This document shows positions 33,263 through 41,601 of a DNA stretch of 64,000 nucleotides, piece by piece; position 1 is the stretch's first letter, and every line of letters begins with the position of its first letter. The notes under the pieces are model-generated. The model was not told the origin of the DNA. It saw only the letters and a list, made by a program, of their open reading frames with translations, and did no database searches. The position numbers and the translations under genes were made by a program. This DNA comes from Mesorhizobium sp. L-8-3 (GTDB taxonomy: Bacteria; Pseudomonadota; Alphaproteobacteria; Rhizobiales; Rhizobiaceae): the NCBI RefSeq assembly GCF_016756615.1, contig NZ_AP023262.1, positions 5,457,501 to 5,521,500 of the forward strand, read 5' to 3'.

Positions 33263-33802
33263 ATGGGCACGCCGTATCTGGGCGAAATAAAGATGATACC
33301 GTGGAACTTCCCTCCGAAGGGATGGGCCTTCTGCAACGGGCAGCTGTTGCCCATCAACCAGAACCAGGCGCTTTTCTCGCTGCTCGGCACGAATTTCGGC
33401 GGCAACGGTCAGACGACCTTTGGCCTGCCTGACCTGCGCGGCAGGGTCGCGGTCCATGCCAGCGGCGGCAACCCGGGCACCGTCGCGGGAGAGCCGAGCC
33501 ACACGTTGACGATGGGGGAAATGCCGACCCACAACCATTTCATCAATGTCGACGCGGCTACGGCAGCCACTTCCAACACCAATACCCCGGCTTCCGGAAC
33601 CGTTCTTGGCCAGTCCACCGGCAAACCGCCGCAGGGCGCGAGTTTTCCTGTGCAGATGTATGGCGAGGGCGCGCCTGTCGCGAATCTCGCTGCCGCGACC
33701 ATCGGCAACTCGGGCGGGAGCCAGCCGCACAGCAATATGCAGCCCTATCTGGCCATCAATTTCGTCATTGCGCTCCAGGGCGTCTTCCCGTCGCGCAACT
33801 AA
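33263..33802 (+). CDS. Phage tail collar domain protein 3 (microcystin-dependent protein family)
   Basis: This 179-residue paralogue has YLGEIKMIPWNFPPKGWAFC, NGQLLPINQNQALFSLLGT, FGGNGQTTFGLPDLRGRVAV, EMPTHNHFINVDAATAA and PHSNMQPYLAINFVIALQGV. An AGGGAG ribosome site lies nine bases before the ATG. The TAA stop codon (33800-33802) is shared with the first bases of a palindromic repeat element that starts at 33801. Copies 2 and 3 are closer to each other in the N-terminal domain (ALFSLLGTN, TTFGLP) than to copy 1. The triplet probably arose by tandem duplication. Confidence 0.9.
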   Translation: MGTPYLGEIKMIPWNFPPKGWAFCNGQLLPINQNQALFSLLGTNFGGNGQTTFGLPDLRGRVAVHASGGNPGTVAGEPSHTLTMGEMPTHNHFINVDAATAATSNTNTPASGTVLGQSTGKPPQGASFPVQMYGEGAPVANLAAATIGNSGGSQPHSNMQPYLAINFVIALQGVFPSRN

Positions 33803-33906
33803 AGCATGTCTCCCGAAAGTGTGCCGCGGTTTCGGGATAAAGACATGCGCAAAATCAAGTGGCTGCAGCGTGTCGCGTGAAGCCTTTCGCGCGACACGCT
33901 GTAGCC
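33801..33906. repeat. Palindromic intergenic element, copy 2
   Basis: The element starts AAAGCATGTCTCCCGAAAG within the TAA stop of collar gene 3. It ends in a hairpin (33861-33906) with arms GGCTGCAGCGTGTCGCG and CGCGCGACACGCTGTAGCC. It is closely similar to copy 1 over its length, apart from base changes in the loops. It fills the gap between the rightward collar genes and the leftward DUF6916-like gene and may end both transcripts. Confidence 0.82.
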
Positions 33907-33951
33907 GGCCTCGATCCAAGGATCGGACGACCATTCGCGCGCCGGTCGGCT

Positions 33952-34251
33952 TCAGTTGAAAGCGGCCTGATAGTTCTGCCGGTCGCTCTGCACCGTATGG
34001 ACCGGCATCAGATAAAGATCGAACGACGATCTATCCTCGATCTGGAGCGTGTACAGCCCCTCGCGCATCACCTCGCCCGGCGGCCCGCGAAAGATCAGGT
34101 TGAACGGCTGGCGCGCCGTTCGATCCTTCTCCCAACCCTCCAGTTGACGCACATCCACCTGCTCCAGGATGAAAGGATGCGGCCAGCCATGCACGCGAAA
34201 AGGCTTGCTCACATGGGGAAAAAAATGCTCGGGCGTAAGCTGCTCGGTCAC
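33952..34251 (-). CDS. DUF6916-like small protein
   Basis: This 99-residue protein reads LTPEHFFPHVSKPFRVHGWP at its start and RQPFNLIFRGPPGEVMREGL, then SFDLYLMPVHTVQSDRQNYQ, at its end. This pattern matches the family now named DUF6916, whose genes are regularly found beside tail-collar proteins and a GNAT gene in bacterial chromosomes. No signal peptide, membrane segment or catalytic motif is visible; the alternating hydrophobic pattern suggests a small beta sandwich. It is divergent from the GNAT gene and convergent with the collar operon. A role as assembly factor or binding partner of the collar proteins is possible but unproven. The family assignment is from memory. Confidence 0.72.
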   Translation of the reverse strand: MTEQLTPEHFFPHVSKPFRVHGWPHPFILEQVDVRQLEGWEKDRTARQPFNLIFRGPPGEVMREGLYTLQIEDRSSFDLYLMPVHTVQSDRQNYQAAFN

Positions 34252-34364
34252 GGGGCCAGGCTCCAGCGGAAAGTGCCGGCCACTATGACGCGCGGCCTCC
34301 CGGCTTGCAAATGGTGGCAGCTTTCAGTCATCGGTAGCAACACCTGTCGCCAGGGATTCGTCTC

Positions 34365-34877
34365 GTGAGCGGCACCTTCCTTGTCCGGTCGCCGGAAGGA
34401 TTGCTTCGGCTGCGGCCCGAGCGGGACGAAGACGAAGCATTCCGCTACCGTCTCTTCTGCGAGTCGCGAACGAAAGAGTGGGACCCGGTGCGGTCCAACG
34501 CCGTCTTGTTCGAACAGCTCATGCAGCATCAGTTCAGGGCCCAGACTGTCGGCTACCGCAGTCAGTTTCCCAAGGCGCGGTTCGACATCGTCGAACTCGA
34601 TGGCCGGCCGATCGGGCGGGTCGTGGTCGACCGGCCGGGCACGATGATCCATGTCGTCGATCTCGCGATCGTGCCCTCGCTGCGCAATCGCGGAATCGGG
34701 ACGGCAATGATGCAAAGCGTCATCGACGAGGCCCAGCACTCGGGTGTTCCAATCCAGCTCTATGTGTCGTCGGAAAACGACCCGTCATTGCGGCTCTATC
34801 TTCGCCTGGGTTTTGCGCCGATCGTATCCCACCCCTCCTACATCTTGCTTGAACGACAGCCCGGCGGGGACCGATAG
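34365..34877 (+). CDS. GNAT-family N-acetyltransferase of the collar cassette
   Basis: This 170-residue protein has a GNAT fold: the acetyl-CoA loop is VPSLRNRGIGTAMMQSVIDEA (about 105-125; R/Q-x2-G-x-G/A form RNRGIG), followed by LYVSSENDPSLRLYLRLGF. The GTG start at 34365 follows AGGGA. It begins 114 bases from the divergent DUF6916-like gene. GNAT genes of this type recur next to collar-protein clusters, so its substrate may be a collar protein or a small molecule linked to it. That link is context only. The N-terminal RLRPERDEDEAFRYRLFCES is also typical of the group. Confidence 0.86.
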   Translation: MSGTFLVRSPEGLLRLRPERDEDEAFRYRLFCESRTKEWDPVRSNAVLFEQLMQHQFRAQTVGYRSQFPKARFDIVELDGRPIGRVVVDRPGTMIHVVDLAIVPSLRNRGIGTAMMQSVIDEAQHSGVPIQLYVSSENDPSLRLYLRLGFAPIVSHPSYILLERQPGGDR

Positions 34878-35182
34878 CATCCGTTTCCCCGCAGTGCGGT
34901 CCTGCGCCCAGCAAGCCGGTTCCCTTCCTTCCCGCCGCAGTCGCCAGCGGCCCGGCGAAGCCCGGTCGCTTCCCGTGCGGCCTGGCTGTGCATCCCACTT
35001 GAAGTTCTCCCTCATGGCTGGAAATATGGTTGTGGGGATCCGTGGGGAACACCGGAATCGTGATCTGAGGGACACATATCCAGGTGCCCTTGGCCGTCGC
35101 GACGGTTCGGCGGTCATGGAGCCCGGCCGGCATCGGCGGACCAGGAGGCGTAGGGCGCCGAGGCGCCTATCGGGATGACGAC
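34878..35182. other. Intergenic region, no supported gene
   Basis: This 305-base gap between the GNAT gene and the cyclopropane synthase gene shows no ORF with a ribosome site or known domain. An in-frame extension of the synthase to 35084 lacks family similarity. No hairpin with a T-tract was found. Confidence 0.5.
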
Positions 35183-36439
35183 ATGGTGAAGAATCCGAAC
35201 AAGGCGTTCGTTCTGGCCGATGCAGTGCGGCTCGACGCAAGCAATTTCGCGCAGGCCGCGAAGGGCCTGCCCGCGAGGGCACGCATGGTTCTTTCAGCCG
35301 CGCAAGGGCTCGCCCGCGGCTCGCTGCGCATAAGGACGCCCGACGGCCGCGCCTTCCTGGTCGGCGGCAACGCTCCGGGCCCCGATGCGGAAGTGATCCT
35401 GCACAATTGGAACCTGCCGACCAAGGCCTTCGCCGGCGGGACGATCGGCGTCGCGGAATCCTATATGGACGGCGACTGGGACAGCCCCGACGTGACGACG
35501 TTCCTCGAGCTTTTCGTCGTCAATGTCGAAGCCGGCGAGCAGGTGGCCGGCGGCGCCAACTGGTTCCTCACCGCCGTTCAGAGGCTGCGCCACTGGCTGA
35601 ACGAGAACACGCGCTCGGGCTCGAAGCGCAACATCTCGGCCCACTACGACCTCGGCAATGCCTTTTACAGGCAGTGGCTCGATCCGAGCATGACCTATTC
35701 GTCGGCGCTCTACATCACGGGAGCCAACGACCTGGAAAGCGCGCAGGCCGCCAAGTACCGGGCCCTCGCCCGGGACACCGGCATCAGCCACGGCGACCAC
35801 GTCCTGGAGATCGGCTGCGGCTGGGGCGGCTTCGCCGAGTTCGCGGCGCGCGAGATCGGGTGCAAGGTGACGGGCCTGACCATCTCGAAGGAACAGCACG
35901 ACTTCGCACGCAAGCGCATCGCCGAGGCCGGGCTCTCCGACAAGGTCGAGATCAAACTGCAGGACTACCGCGACGAGACCGGCAAATATGACCGGATCGC
36001 CTCGATCGAGATGTTCGAGGCCGTCGGAGAGAAATACTGGCCGGTGTTCTTCGGCAAGGTCCGGGACTGCCTGAAGGCCGGCGGCACGGCGGGCATGCAG
36101 ATCATCACCATCAACGAGGCAGCCTTCAAGCTCTACCGGAAGCGGCCGGATTTCATCCAGCGCTACGTCTTCCCGGGCGGCATGCTGCCCACGCCTGCCC
36201 TGCTCAGATCGCTCGGCGCCGATCACGGCCTGTCGCATCTGCGCGAGCGGGTCTTCGCCCAGGACTACGCCCGTACGCTCGCCGAGTGGCGCAGCCGCTT
36301 CTGGTCGTCCTGGGAGAAAATCGTGCCGCTGGGCTTCGACGACCGCTTCAAGAAGCTGTGGGAGTTCTATCTCCACTACTGCGAAGCCGGCTTCCGCGCC
36401 GAGTACATCGACGTGAGACAGGTCGTCTACAAGGCCTGA
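35183..36439 (+). CDS. cfa: Cyclopropane-fatty-acyl-phospholipid synthase family protein
   Basis: This 418-residue SAM-dependent enzyme adds a methylene group to unsaturated acyl chains of membrane phospholipids. The N-terminal domain (1 to about 140) ends before the lipid-entry motif ISAHYDLGNAFYRQWLDPSM; the SAM motif is VLEIGCGWGGFAEFAAREIG; the later QRYVFPGGMLPTPALL and HYCEAGFRAEYIDVRQ are family marks. The ATG at 35183 is chosen because homology ends there. Alphaproteobacteria usually carry two or three Cfa paralogues, and this one resembles the ~420-residue group, so the exact lipid substrate is uncertain. It stands alone, with the lipoprotein gene about 110 bases downstream. Confidence 0.92.
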   Translation: MVKNPNKAFVLADAVRLDASNFAQAAKGLPARARMVLSAAQGLARGSLRIRTPDGRAFLVGGNAPGPDAEVILHNWNLPTKAFAGGTIGVAESYMDGDWDSPDVTTFLELFVVNVEAGEQVAGGANWFLTAVQRLRHWLNENTRSGSKRNISAHYDLGNAFYRQWLDPSMTYSSALYITGANDLESAQAAKYRALARDTGISHGDHVLEIGCGWGGFAEFAAREIGCKVTGLTISKEQHDFARKRIAEAGLSDKVEIKLQDYRDETGKYDRIASIEMFEAVGEKYWPVFFGKVRDCLKAGGTAGMQIITINEAAFKLYRKRPDFIQRYVFPGGMLPTPALLRSLGADHGLSHLRERVFAQDYARTLAEWRSRFWSSWEKIVPLGFDDRFKKLWEFYLHYCEAGFRAEYIDVRQVVYKA

Positions 36440-36553
36440 TTCGCCGCCTCCCTGCCATCGAATGGCCATTCATTCATCCTAATCGCTATCGGCGAAACGA
36501 TGGCGACGTGTGCGGCCGCCACGATGGGCGGGTGACTACGGGGCCACGCGGTG

Positions 36554-36919
36554 ATGAGCAGATCCTGGAACTTCTTGCTGGCGCTGGCCGCCTGCGGCAG
36601 CTTGGTTGCGCCCACGGGCTGCACCCGCACGTCGGACGGCTCGGTCGTCATGTCGACGCCGGCGATGCCCAGTCTGTTCGGCCGCAGCGCCAGCCGGGAG
36701 ACGATCGCCCCGGACCAACGCAGCATGGCGCTCGCCGAATTGCCTCCCGCCACAACTCCCGCGCCACAGCCCCCGAGCCGTGCAACTGTTTCGTCGCAAT
36801 TGGGAAGCTGGAAGGTTCAGACCGTCAAGCCCCCCTTCGAGAGAACCGATCCGGACAAGCCGCTCAACTGCCGCTACCAGACGTCCGCCCAGGGCCGGGT
36901 CGGGATGACCTGCCTCTGA
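36554..36919 (+). CDS. Small putative lipoprotein, unknown function
   Basis: This 121-residue product begins with a signal peptide (MSRSWNFLLALAACGSLVAP) containing two possible lipobox cysteines: LAAC near residue 14 and the PTGC near 23. The rest is a low-complexity Pro/Ser-rich linker followed by a compact end with two cysteines (NCRYQTSAQGRVGMTCL). A GTG three bases upstream could also serve as start. Hydrophobic start and balanced composition support a real gene, but no family is recognised. It precedes a strong hairpin shared with the convergent CpdB gene. Confidence 0.6.
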   Translation: MSRSWNFLLALAACGSLVAPTGCTRTSDGSVVMSTPAMPSLFGRSASRETIAPDQRSMALAELPPATTPAPQPPSRATVSSQLGSWKVQTVKPPFERTDPDKPLNCRYQTSAQGRVGMTCL

Positions 36920-36966
36920 CCTGTTGCCGCGCTCCATCCCATGGGCAAGCGCCAGGGGCAGTGAGT

Positions 36967-37000
36967 CGACGGCGGCCGCCGGGAAAGGCCGCCGTCGTTT
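36967..37000. terminator. Hairpin between convergent genes, probable bidirectional terminator
   Basis: Arms CGACGGCGGCC (36967-36977) and GGCCGCCGTCG (36987-36997) are perfect inverted repeats of 11 bases around a 9-base loop, followed by TTT on the plus strand. It lies 47 bases after the lipoprotein stop and 10 bases after the CpdB stop on the other strand. Confidence 0.7.
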
Positions 37001-37007
37001 CGGATGC

Positions 37008-38984
37008 TCAGAGCGCAATCCGATACTTTGCGAAGCCGTCTGCGCCCTCACCCGCAGGCTCGATCTTCACGGCCTTGACGTCGGCGATGAAGTCCTTCGC
37101 CTTGGGGCCGGTCTCGAACAGCACCGTCGTGCCCGGCATCGGCACGAAGGACCAGTTAGCGTCGGCCGACGGGTTGATGGTGCCCTGATCGACGATGTAG
37201 CGCACGATCACGTCGCGATTGGTATCGGGCGCCTCGAAGATCACCTTGGACGCGTTGATCTCCGGGAAGTTGCCGCCACCGCCGGCGCGATAGTTGTTGG
37301 TGGCGACCACGAACCTGGCGGCCGGGTCGATCGGCTTGCCGTCGAAGGCAAGGTCGACGATGCGGTTCGAACTCGCGTTCAGAACCGCGCCCTTCGGGTC
37401 GTATTTGGGCGGCTGCGATAGGTCGATCCTGTAGGTCACGCCGTCGATCACGTCGAAGTTGAAGGCCGGGAAGTCGGCATTGATCAGCGCCTGGTCGGAC
37501 TTGCCGGGCTCGATGTGCTTGAAGATGCCCGCCGACATCTCCAGCCATTCCTTGACCTGGGCGCCAGATATCTCCACCGCCCGCACGGTGTTCGGATAGA
37601 GGTAGAGATCGGCGACGTTCTTGATCGCCACGTCGCCGGCCGGCACATCCGTGTAATATTCCGGACCGCCGCGCCCACCCGACTTGAAGGGCGCCGCTGC
37701 CGACAGCACCGGCAGGTCCTTCCATTGGGACTCCTTGAGCAGATCCTTGACGTACCAGGTCTGCGCCTGGGACACGATCTGGACCGAAGGATCGTCCGCG
37801 ACGAGCGCGAAATAGGAATAGAGCGGCGCCGAGGTCTTGCCGACCGGCCGGCGTACATAAGCGAGCGTGGCCTCGTGATCCTCCTTCAACGCGTCGAGCA
37901 GCCTCTGGTCGTCGCCGACCACCGCCTTGTTCTTGTTGTCGACGCGTTCGAAGATCGGCCGCGCCTCCGACGTGGCGGAAACGATCTTCCAGCTGTTGCC
38001 GTCTCGCTCGAGCAGGAAGTCGATGAGGCCCATATGCGAACCCCAGAAGCCGCCCATGACGGCGGGCTTGCCCTGCAGCGTACCCTTCGCCGCATCGACG
38101 CCCTCCAGATCCTGGAAGTCCTTCTTGCCGGGGAAGACCAGATGCTGATGGCCGGTGAAGACGGCGTCGATGCCCTCCACGCCGGCGACGAAGAAGGAGG
38201 CATTCTCCATCATGTCGCCCTGCTTGTTGTCGATGCCGGAATGCGAGAGCGCGATGACGATGTCGGCGCCCTCCTCCTTCATCTGCGGCACCCAGGCCTT
38301 GGCGGCCTCGACGATGTCGCGGGTGATCACATTGCCGGCGAGGTTCTTGGAATCCCAGATCATGATCTGCGGCGGCACGAAACCGATGACGCCGATCTTG
38401 ATCGGATGTTCGGCGCCGGCACCGTCCTTGATCTTCTTTTCGACGAGCAGATAGGGCTTCAAATAAAGCTTGTCGTCGCGCGGATTGGAGGCGAGCGTCG
38501 TGCCGCGCACGAGATTTGCGCAGACGAAGGGGAAGTTCGCGCCGGCAAGCACCTTGTCCATGAAGGAGAGGCCGTAGTTGAACTCGTGGTTGCCCAGCGT
38601 CGAAACCTCGTAGCCGAGCATGTTCATGCCCTTCATGACAGGGTGGACGTCACCCTCCTTCATGCCCTTCTCATAGGCGATGTAGTCGCCCATCGGGTTG
38701 CCCTGCAGCAGGTCGCCATTGTCGACCAGCATGGAATTGGTCGCTTCCTTCCGCACCGAATCGATGAGCGAGGCGGTGCGCGACAGTCCCATCGTGTCGT
38801 TGGGCTTGTCGGCATAATAATCGTAGGGCAGCACGTTCACATGGATGTCGGTGGTCTCCATGATCCTCAGATGCGCCTGGTTGGCCTGGGCGCGCGCCGA
38901 GAAGGGATGCAGCATCACGAAGGCCGTCGCGGCGGACCCCGCAAGGAAGGTTCGGCGCGACAAGGATGCAAGCGGCAACGACAT
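37008..38984 (-). CDS. cpdB: 2',3'-cyclic-nucleotide 2'-phosphodiesterase / 3'-nucleotidase, Tat-exported
   Basis: This 658-residue enzyme is exported folded through the Tat route: the signal SRRTFLAGSAATAF (9-22) has the twin arginine and a hydrophobic stretch. The metallophosphatase domain shows TTDIHVNVLPYDYY, DNGDLLQGNPMGDY, TLGNHEFNYGL and FTGHQHLVFPG, and the C-terminal nucleotidase domain contains NNYRAGGGGNFPE. It releases phosphate and nucleosides from cyclic and 3' nucleotides in the periplasm. The ATG at 38984 has GGGAG upstream; the longer frame is not supported. The nucleoside-salvage genes at 43429-45238 could use its products, which is inference. Confidence 0.94.
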   Translation of the reverse strand: MSLPLASLSRRTFLAGSAATAFVMLHPFSARAQANQAHLRIMETTDIHVNVLPYDYYADKPNDTMGLSRTASLIDSVRKEATNSMLVDNGDLLQGNPMGDYIAYEKGMKEGDVHPVMKGMNMLGYEVSTLGNHEFNYGLSFMDKVLAGANFPFVCANLVRGTTLASNPRDDKLYLKPYLLVEKKIKDGAGAEHPIKIGVIGFVPPQIMIWDSKNLAGNVITRDIVEAAKAWVPQMKEEGADIVIALSHSGIDNKQGDMMENASFFVAGVEGIDAVFTGHQHLVFPGKKDFQDLEGVDAAKGTLQGKPAVMGGFWGSHMGLIDFLLERDGNSWKIVSATSEARPIFERVDNKNKAVVGDDQRLLDALKEDHEATLAYVRRPVGKTSAPLYSYFALVADDPSVQIVSQAQTWYVKDLLKESQWKDLPVLSAAAPFKSGGRGGPEYYTDVPAGDVAIKNVADLYLYPNTVRAVEISGAQVKEWLEMSAGIFKHIEPGKSDQALINADFPAFNFDVIDGVTYRIDLSQPPKYDPKGAVLNASSNRIVDLAFDGKPIDPAARFVVATNNYRAGGGGNFPEINASKVIFEAPDTNRDVIVRYIVDQGTINPSADANWSFVPMPGTTVLFETGPKAKDFIADVKAVKIEPAGEGADGFAKYRIAL

Positions 38985-39340
38985 GGTCTTTTTCTCCCAT
39001 TGATGACGGCGACCAGAATTTCCGGCCGAAATCAGAAGTTTCGCGCCGATCCTTCTGCAAGTCCAGCAGGAAGCCATGACAGGCGAATGAATATTCGCCG
39101 GCGCACGATCTCCGAAGATGAAAACCTGGCGCTTGGTGCCAGAGCCGTAGGCGCGCAGCAAGTGAAAGGTGTGACAATTGGTCCGTTGAAGTCCATGAAA
39201 ATGCTCCTTCATTCGCGCTCCTACGGTACCGCGCCACGGTTGCGCGCCCGGACGCACTTTGGAGGCATGATGTGGATGGCGCGTGCCGGGGCGCAATAGC
39301 GTCGTCTGCCTGGAGGGTACGGCAAATGCACAGCGGCTTT
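38985..39340. other. Upstream region of cpdB, no supported gene
   Basis: This 356-base region lies between the cpdB start and the transposase remnant. It contains a perfect palindrome GGCGAATGAATATTCGCC (39082-39099, 7-base arms) about 100 bases upstream of cpdB, which may be an operator or a short hairpin. No gene can be supported here. Confidence 0.5.
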
Positions 39341-39704
39341 CGCCGCTACCGCCCGCTCGGCTTCGTGCTGACGCCTGACCAAACGCACGACACGCAGGGC
39401 GGTGCGCTCCTGATCGCTGACCGCATCGAGGCGACGCTCGCAGACAAGGGCTATGGCGCAGGTGCGACCCGCGAGGAAATTGCCAAGGCCGAGGTGGAAG
39501 CCGTCATCCCGGCAACCGCCGCAACCCGCCCCAGCATGGCCAAAGCAAATACAGATGGCGCAACCAGATCGACCGCCTTTCAACAAGCTCAAGAATTGGC
39601 GCCTGATCGCCACTCGATGTGACAAAACCAATAAGTCATACCTCGGTGTCGTCGTCGCCGCTATCAAACTATGGATGGCCTTTGTCCACCAGACCCAGGG
39701 AGAC
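39341..39704 (+). pseudogene. Decayed IS5-family transposase (C-terminal part)
   Basis: Transposase-like sequence is readable in three successive frames. The first frame gives PLGFVLTPDQTHDTQGGALL and ADRIEATLADKGYGA; the second gives NRRNPPQHGQSKYRWRNQID; the third gives FNKLKNWRLIATRCDKTNKS and AAIKLWMAFVHQ. Together these match the C-terminal third of IS5/IS427-type DDE transposases, including the K-Y-R-W-R-N-Q-I region near the catalytic Glu. Two frameshifts (near 39512 and near 39577) and the missing N-terminus make it inactive. No terminal inverted repeats were identified. Confidence 0.8.
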
Positions 39705-40013
39705 GTTGACACGAGGTGCGAAAAAGCAACGCCAATAAAGCTGATTAGTTATGACGTATGTATTCTCGCAGATGTGGTATTGGTCATCCGGGGACTCCTG
39801 TACACGATCCCGTGGGATGGTGAAATTATGCGGCAAGTAAGTGTATCCGCCATCGGTCCTGTACCGCACCGAAGACCGAGGTATGGCGCGGCAGTCAGAA
39901 CTACCGCAACACTTGAATTTCGTCTGCGGGTCAATCTTGTCTTCGTACCAATCATGGGCGTTAGCGGCTGTTGCGGCGGCGATACACATTGCCGTGAAGA
40001 ACGACCTTCGCAT
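39669..40013 (-). CDS. Small secreted cysteine-rich protein, C-terminus probably altered by the IS remnant
   Basis: This 114-residue protein has a Sec signal peptide (MRRSFFTAMCIAAATAANA, cleaved before HDWY) and a GGAGG site before the ATG. The mature part has CCGSSDC, a GGYTYLPHNFTI segment, QYHICE and RCFFAP, the pattern of a small periplasmic/secreted family widespread in Hyphomicrobiales, with cysteines likely in disulfides. Function is unknown. Relatives end soon after the CFFAP motif; here about 14 further residues (RVNVSLGLVDKGHP) are read from sequence antisense to the transposase end. Local base composition is lower in G+C than the flanks, a sign of acquisition. Confidence 0.72.
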   Translation of the reverse strand: MRRSFFTAMCIAAATAANAHDWYEDKIDPQTKFKCCGSSDCRAIPRSSVRYRTDGGYTYLPHNFTIPRDRVQESPDDQYHICENTYVITNQLYWRCFFAPRVNVSLGLVDKGHP

Positions 40014-40252
40014 GGCATTCCTCCAGTATTTGGCAGGCGCTGCCCGTTCGAGCGTCTATGTATATTAGCGCTCCATCAAGAATACCATTGACTCCAACGG
40101 ACTAACGCCACTTCAGCAAGCGACACTCGCAACTGAAAGACCGCATTGGGTCATGAGTGCGGGTCTGGCAGTATCAGACGAACAGCCAATCGGGGTCGGA
40201 CCAGGTCTTCCACCAGGTACCAACCGCCAGATTTCCGCCACCAGGGGCGGCT

Positions 40253-41524
40253 TCAGCCTTTGTCCGCGTCGCCCTGCGTGATCAGGCGCGCACTGCGCTG
40301 CCCGGTCACATAGATCCACAGCCAGCTCAACGAGACTGCGAGGCGGTTGCGCAAGCCGATCAGGAAATAGATGTGAGCAAGGCCCCAGACCCACCAGGCA
40401 ATCCGGCCGGTGAGCCGAATCCACCCGAAATCGATCACGGCGGCCCGCTTGCCGATCGTGGCGAGATCGCCGTCGTGTCGGTAGCGGAACGGCTGCGGTG
40501 TCCTATCGCCGCCAAGACGCCTGCGGATGGTCAGGGCCACATGCCTGCCTTGCTGCTTGGCAGCCGGCGCGACGCCGGGCACCGGCTTGCCGTCCGGGCG
40601 CTCGACATGAGCGGTATCGCCGATGGCGAAGATATCGGCATGGCCGGGCAACGTCAGATCGGGCTGGACGATCACACGCCCGGCGCGGTCGGACGTGACA
40701 CCCAGCCATTCGGCGGCCGGCGATGCGGCAACGCCGGCGGCCCAGATGATGGTGCGCGCATGCAGGCGCCGGCCGCCGAAGACCACACCGTCGCTGTCGC
40801 ATTCGGTGACGGGCCGGCCGAGTTCTACAGTAACGCCCAGCCGCTCCAATGCAGCCTTCGCATAGGCCGACAAGTTCGGCCGGAAATTCGACAATATGCG
40901 ATCGCCCGCCTCGATAAGCACCACGCGCGTCTCGCGTGTGTCGATGTTGCGGAACTCGCCGCGCAGCGTCTCATGGGCGAGTTCCGCGATGGTGCCGGCA
41001 AGCTCCACCCCCGTCGGCCCGCCGCCGATGATGGCAAGGGTCAGCAATGCCCGACGTTTTTCCGGATCAGCCTCCCATTCCGCCTGTTCGAAGGCGTTCA
41101 GGATAGCGCGCCGGATCGTGGTCGCATCCTCGATGGTCTTCAGGCCGGGCGCCAAGGGCTCCCATTCGTCATGGCCGAAATAGGCATGGCGTGCACCGGT
41201 CGCCAGCACCAGCGTGTCGTAGGCTACGGAGCGGTCGTCGCCGAGCAGAACGCGCTTGTCCGCGGCGTCAACGCCTGCGACCTGGCCGAGCAGCGTCGTC
41301 ACGTCCCTTCGCCTGCGCAGGAGATGGCGCACCGGCCAGGCGATCTCCGACGTCGCGAGCGAAGTGGTGGCGACCTGATAGAGCAGAGGCTGGAACAGGT
41401 GATGATTGCGCTGGTCGATTACCGTCACGCGGACCGGCGCACCGTCGAGCGCGCGCGTGCATTCCAGCCCGCCGAATCCCGCTCCCACGATGACGACGTG
41501 ATGCGTTCCGGACCCTGCAGCCAT
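40253..41524 (-). CDS. NAD(P)/FAD-dependent oxidoreductase, type II NADH dehydrogenase-like
   Basis: This 423-residue flavoprotein has two Rossmann motifs, VVIVGAGFGGLECTRAL (9-25) for FAD and LAIIGGGPTGVELAG (about 163-177) for NAD(P)H, plus IFAIGDTAHVE near residue 295. The C-terminal 60 residues are hydrophobic and aromatic (WWVWGLAHIYFLIGLRNRLA), a membrane anchor as in NDH-2 enzymes, which pass electrons to quinone without pumping protons. It reads leftward after the Lrp gene with a 77-base gap. Family members in this size group include ferredoxin reductase-like relatives, but the membrane tail favours NDH-2. Confidence 0.88.
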   Translation of the reverse strand: MAAGSGTHHVVIVGAGFGGLECTRALDGAPVRVTVIDQRNHHLFQPLLYQVATTSLATSEIAWPVRHLLRRRRDVTTLLGQVAGVDAADKRVLLGDDRSVAYDTLVLATGARHAYFGHDEWEPLAPGLKTIEDATTIRRAILNAFEQAEWEADPEKRRALLTLAIIGGGPTGVELAGTIAELAHETLRGEFRNIDTRETRVVLIEAGDRILSNFRPNLSAYAKAALERLGVTVELGRPVTECDSDGVVFGGRRLHARTIIWAAGVAASPAAEWLGVTSDRAGRVIVQPDLTLPGHADIFAIGDTAHVERPDGKPVPGVAPAAKQQGRHVALTIRRRLGGDRTPQPFRYRHDGDLATIGKRAAVIDFGWIRLTGRIAWWVWGLAHIYFLIGLRNRLAVSLSWLWIYVTGQRSARLITQGDADKG

Positions 41525-41601
41525 GACGATGCTCCCGATATCCGGGCCGCATCTAGATCACGCTCACCAGCAGCTCGTCAAATCCGGGCGATCACCGATC
41601 G

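Noticed and set aside
32118..34877. Prophage remnant
   Set aside because: Only collar-domain proteins are present; no integrase, terminase, capsid, baseplate or lysis genes and no attachment-site repeats were found in the flanks.
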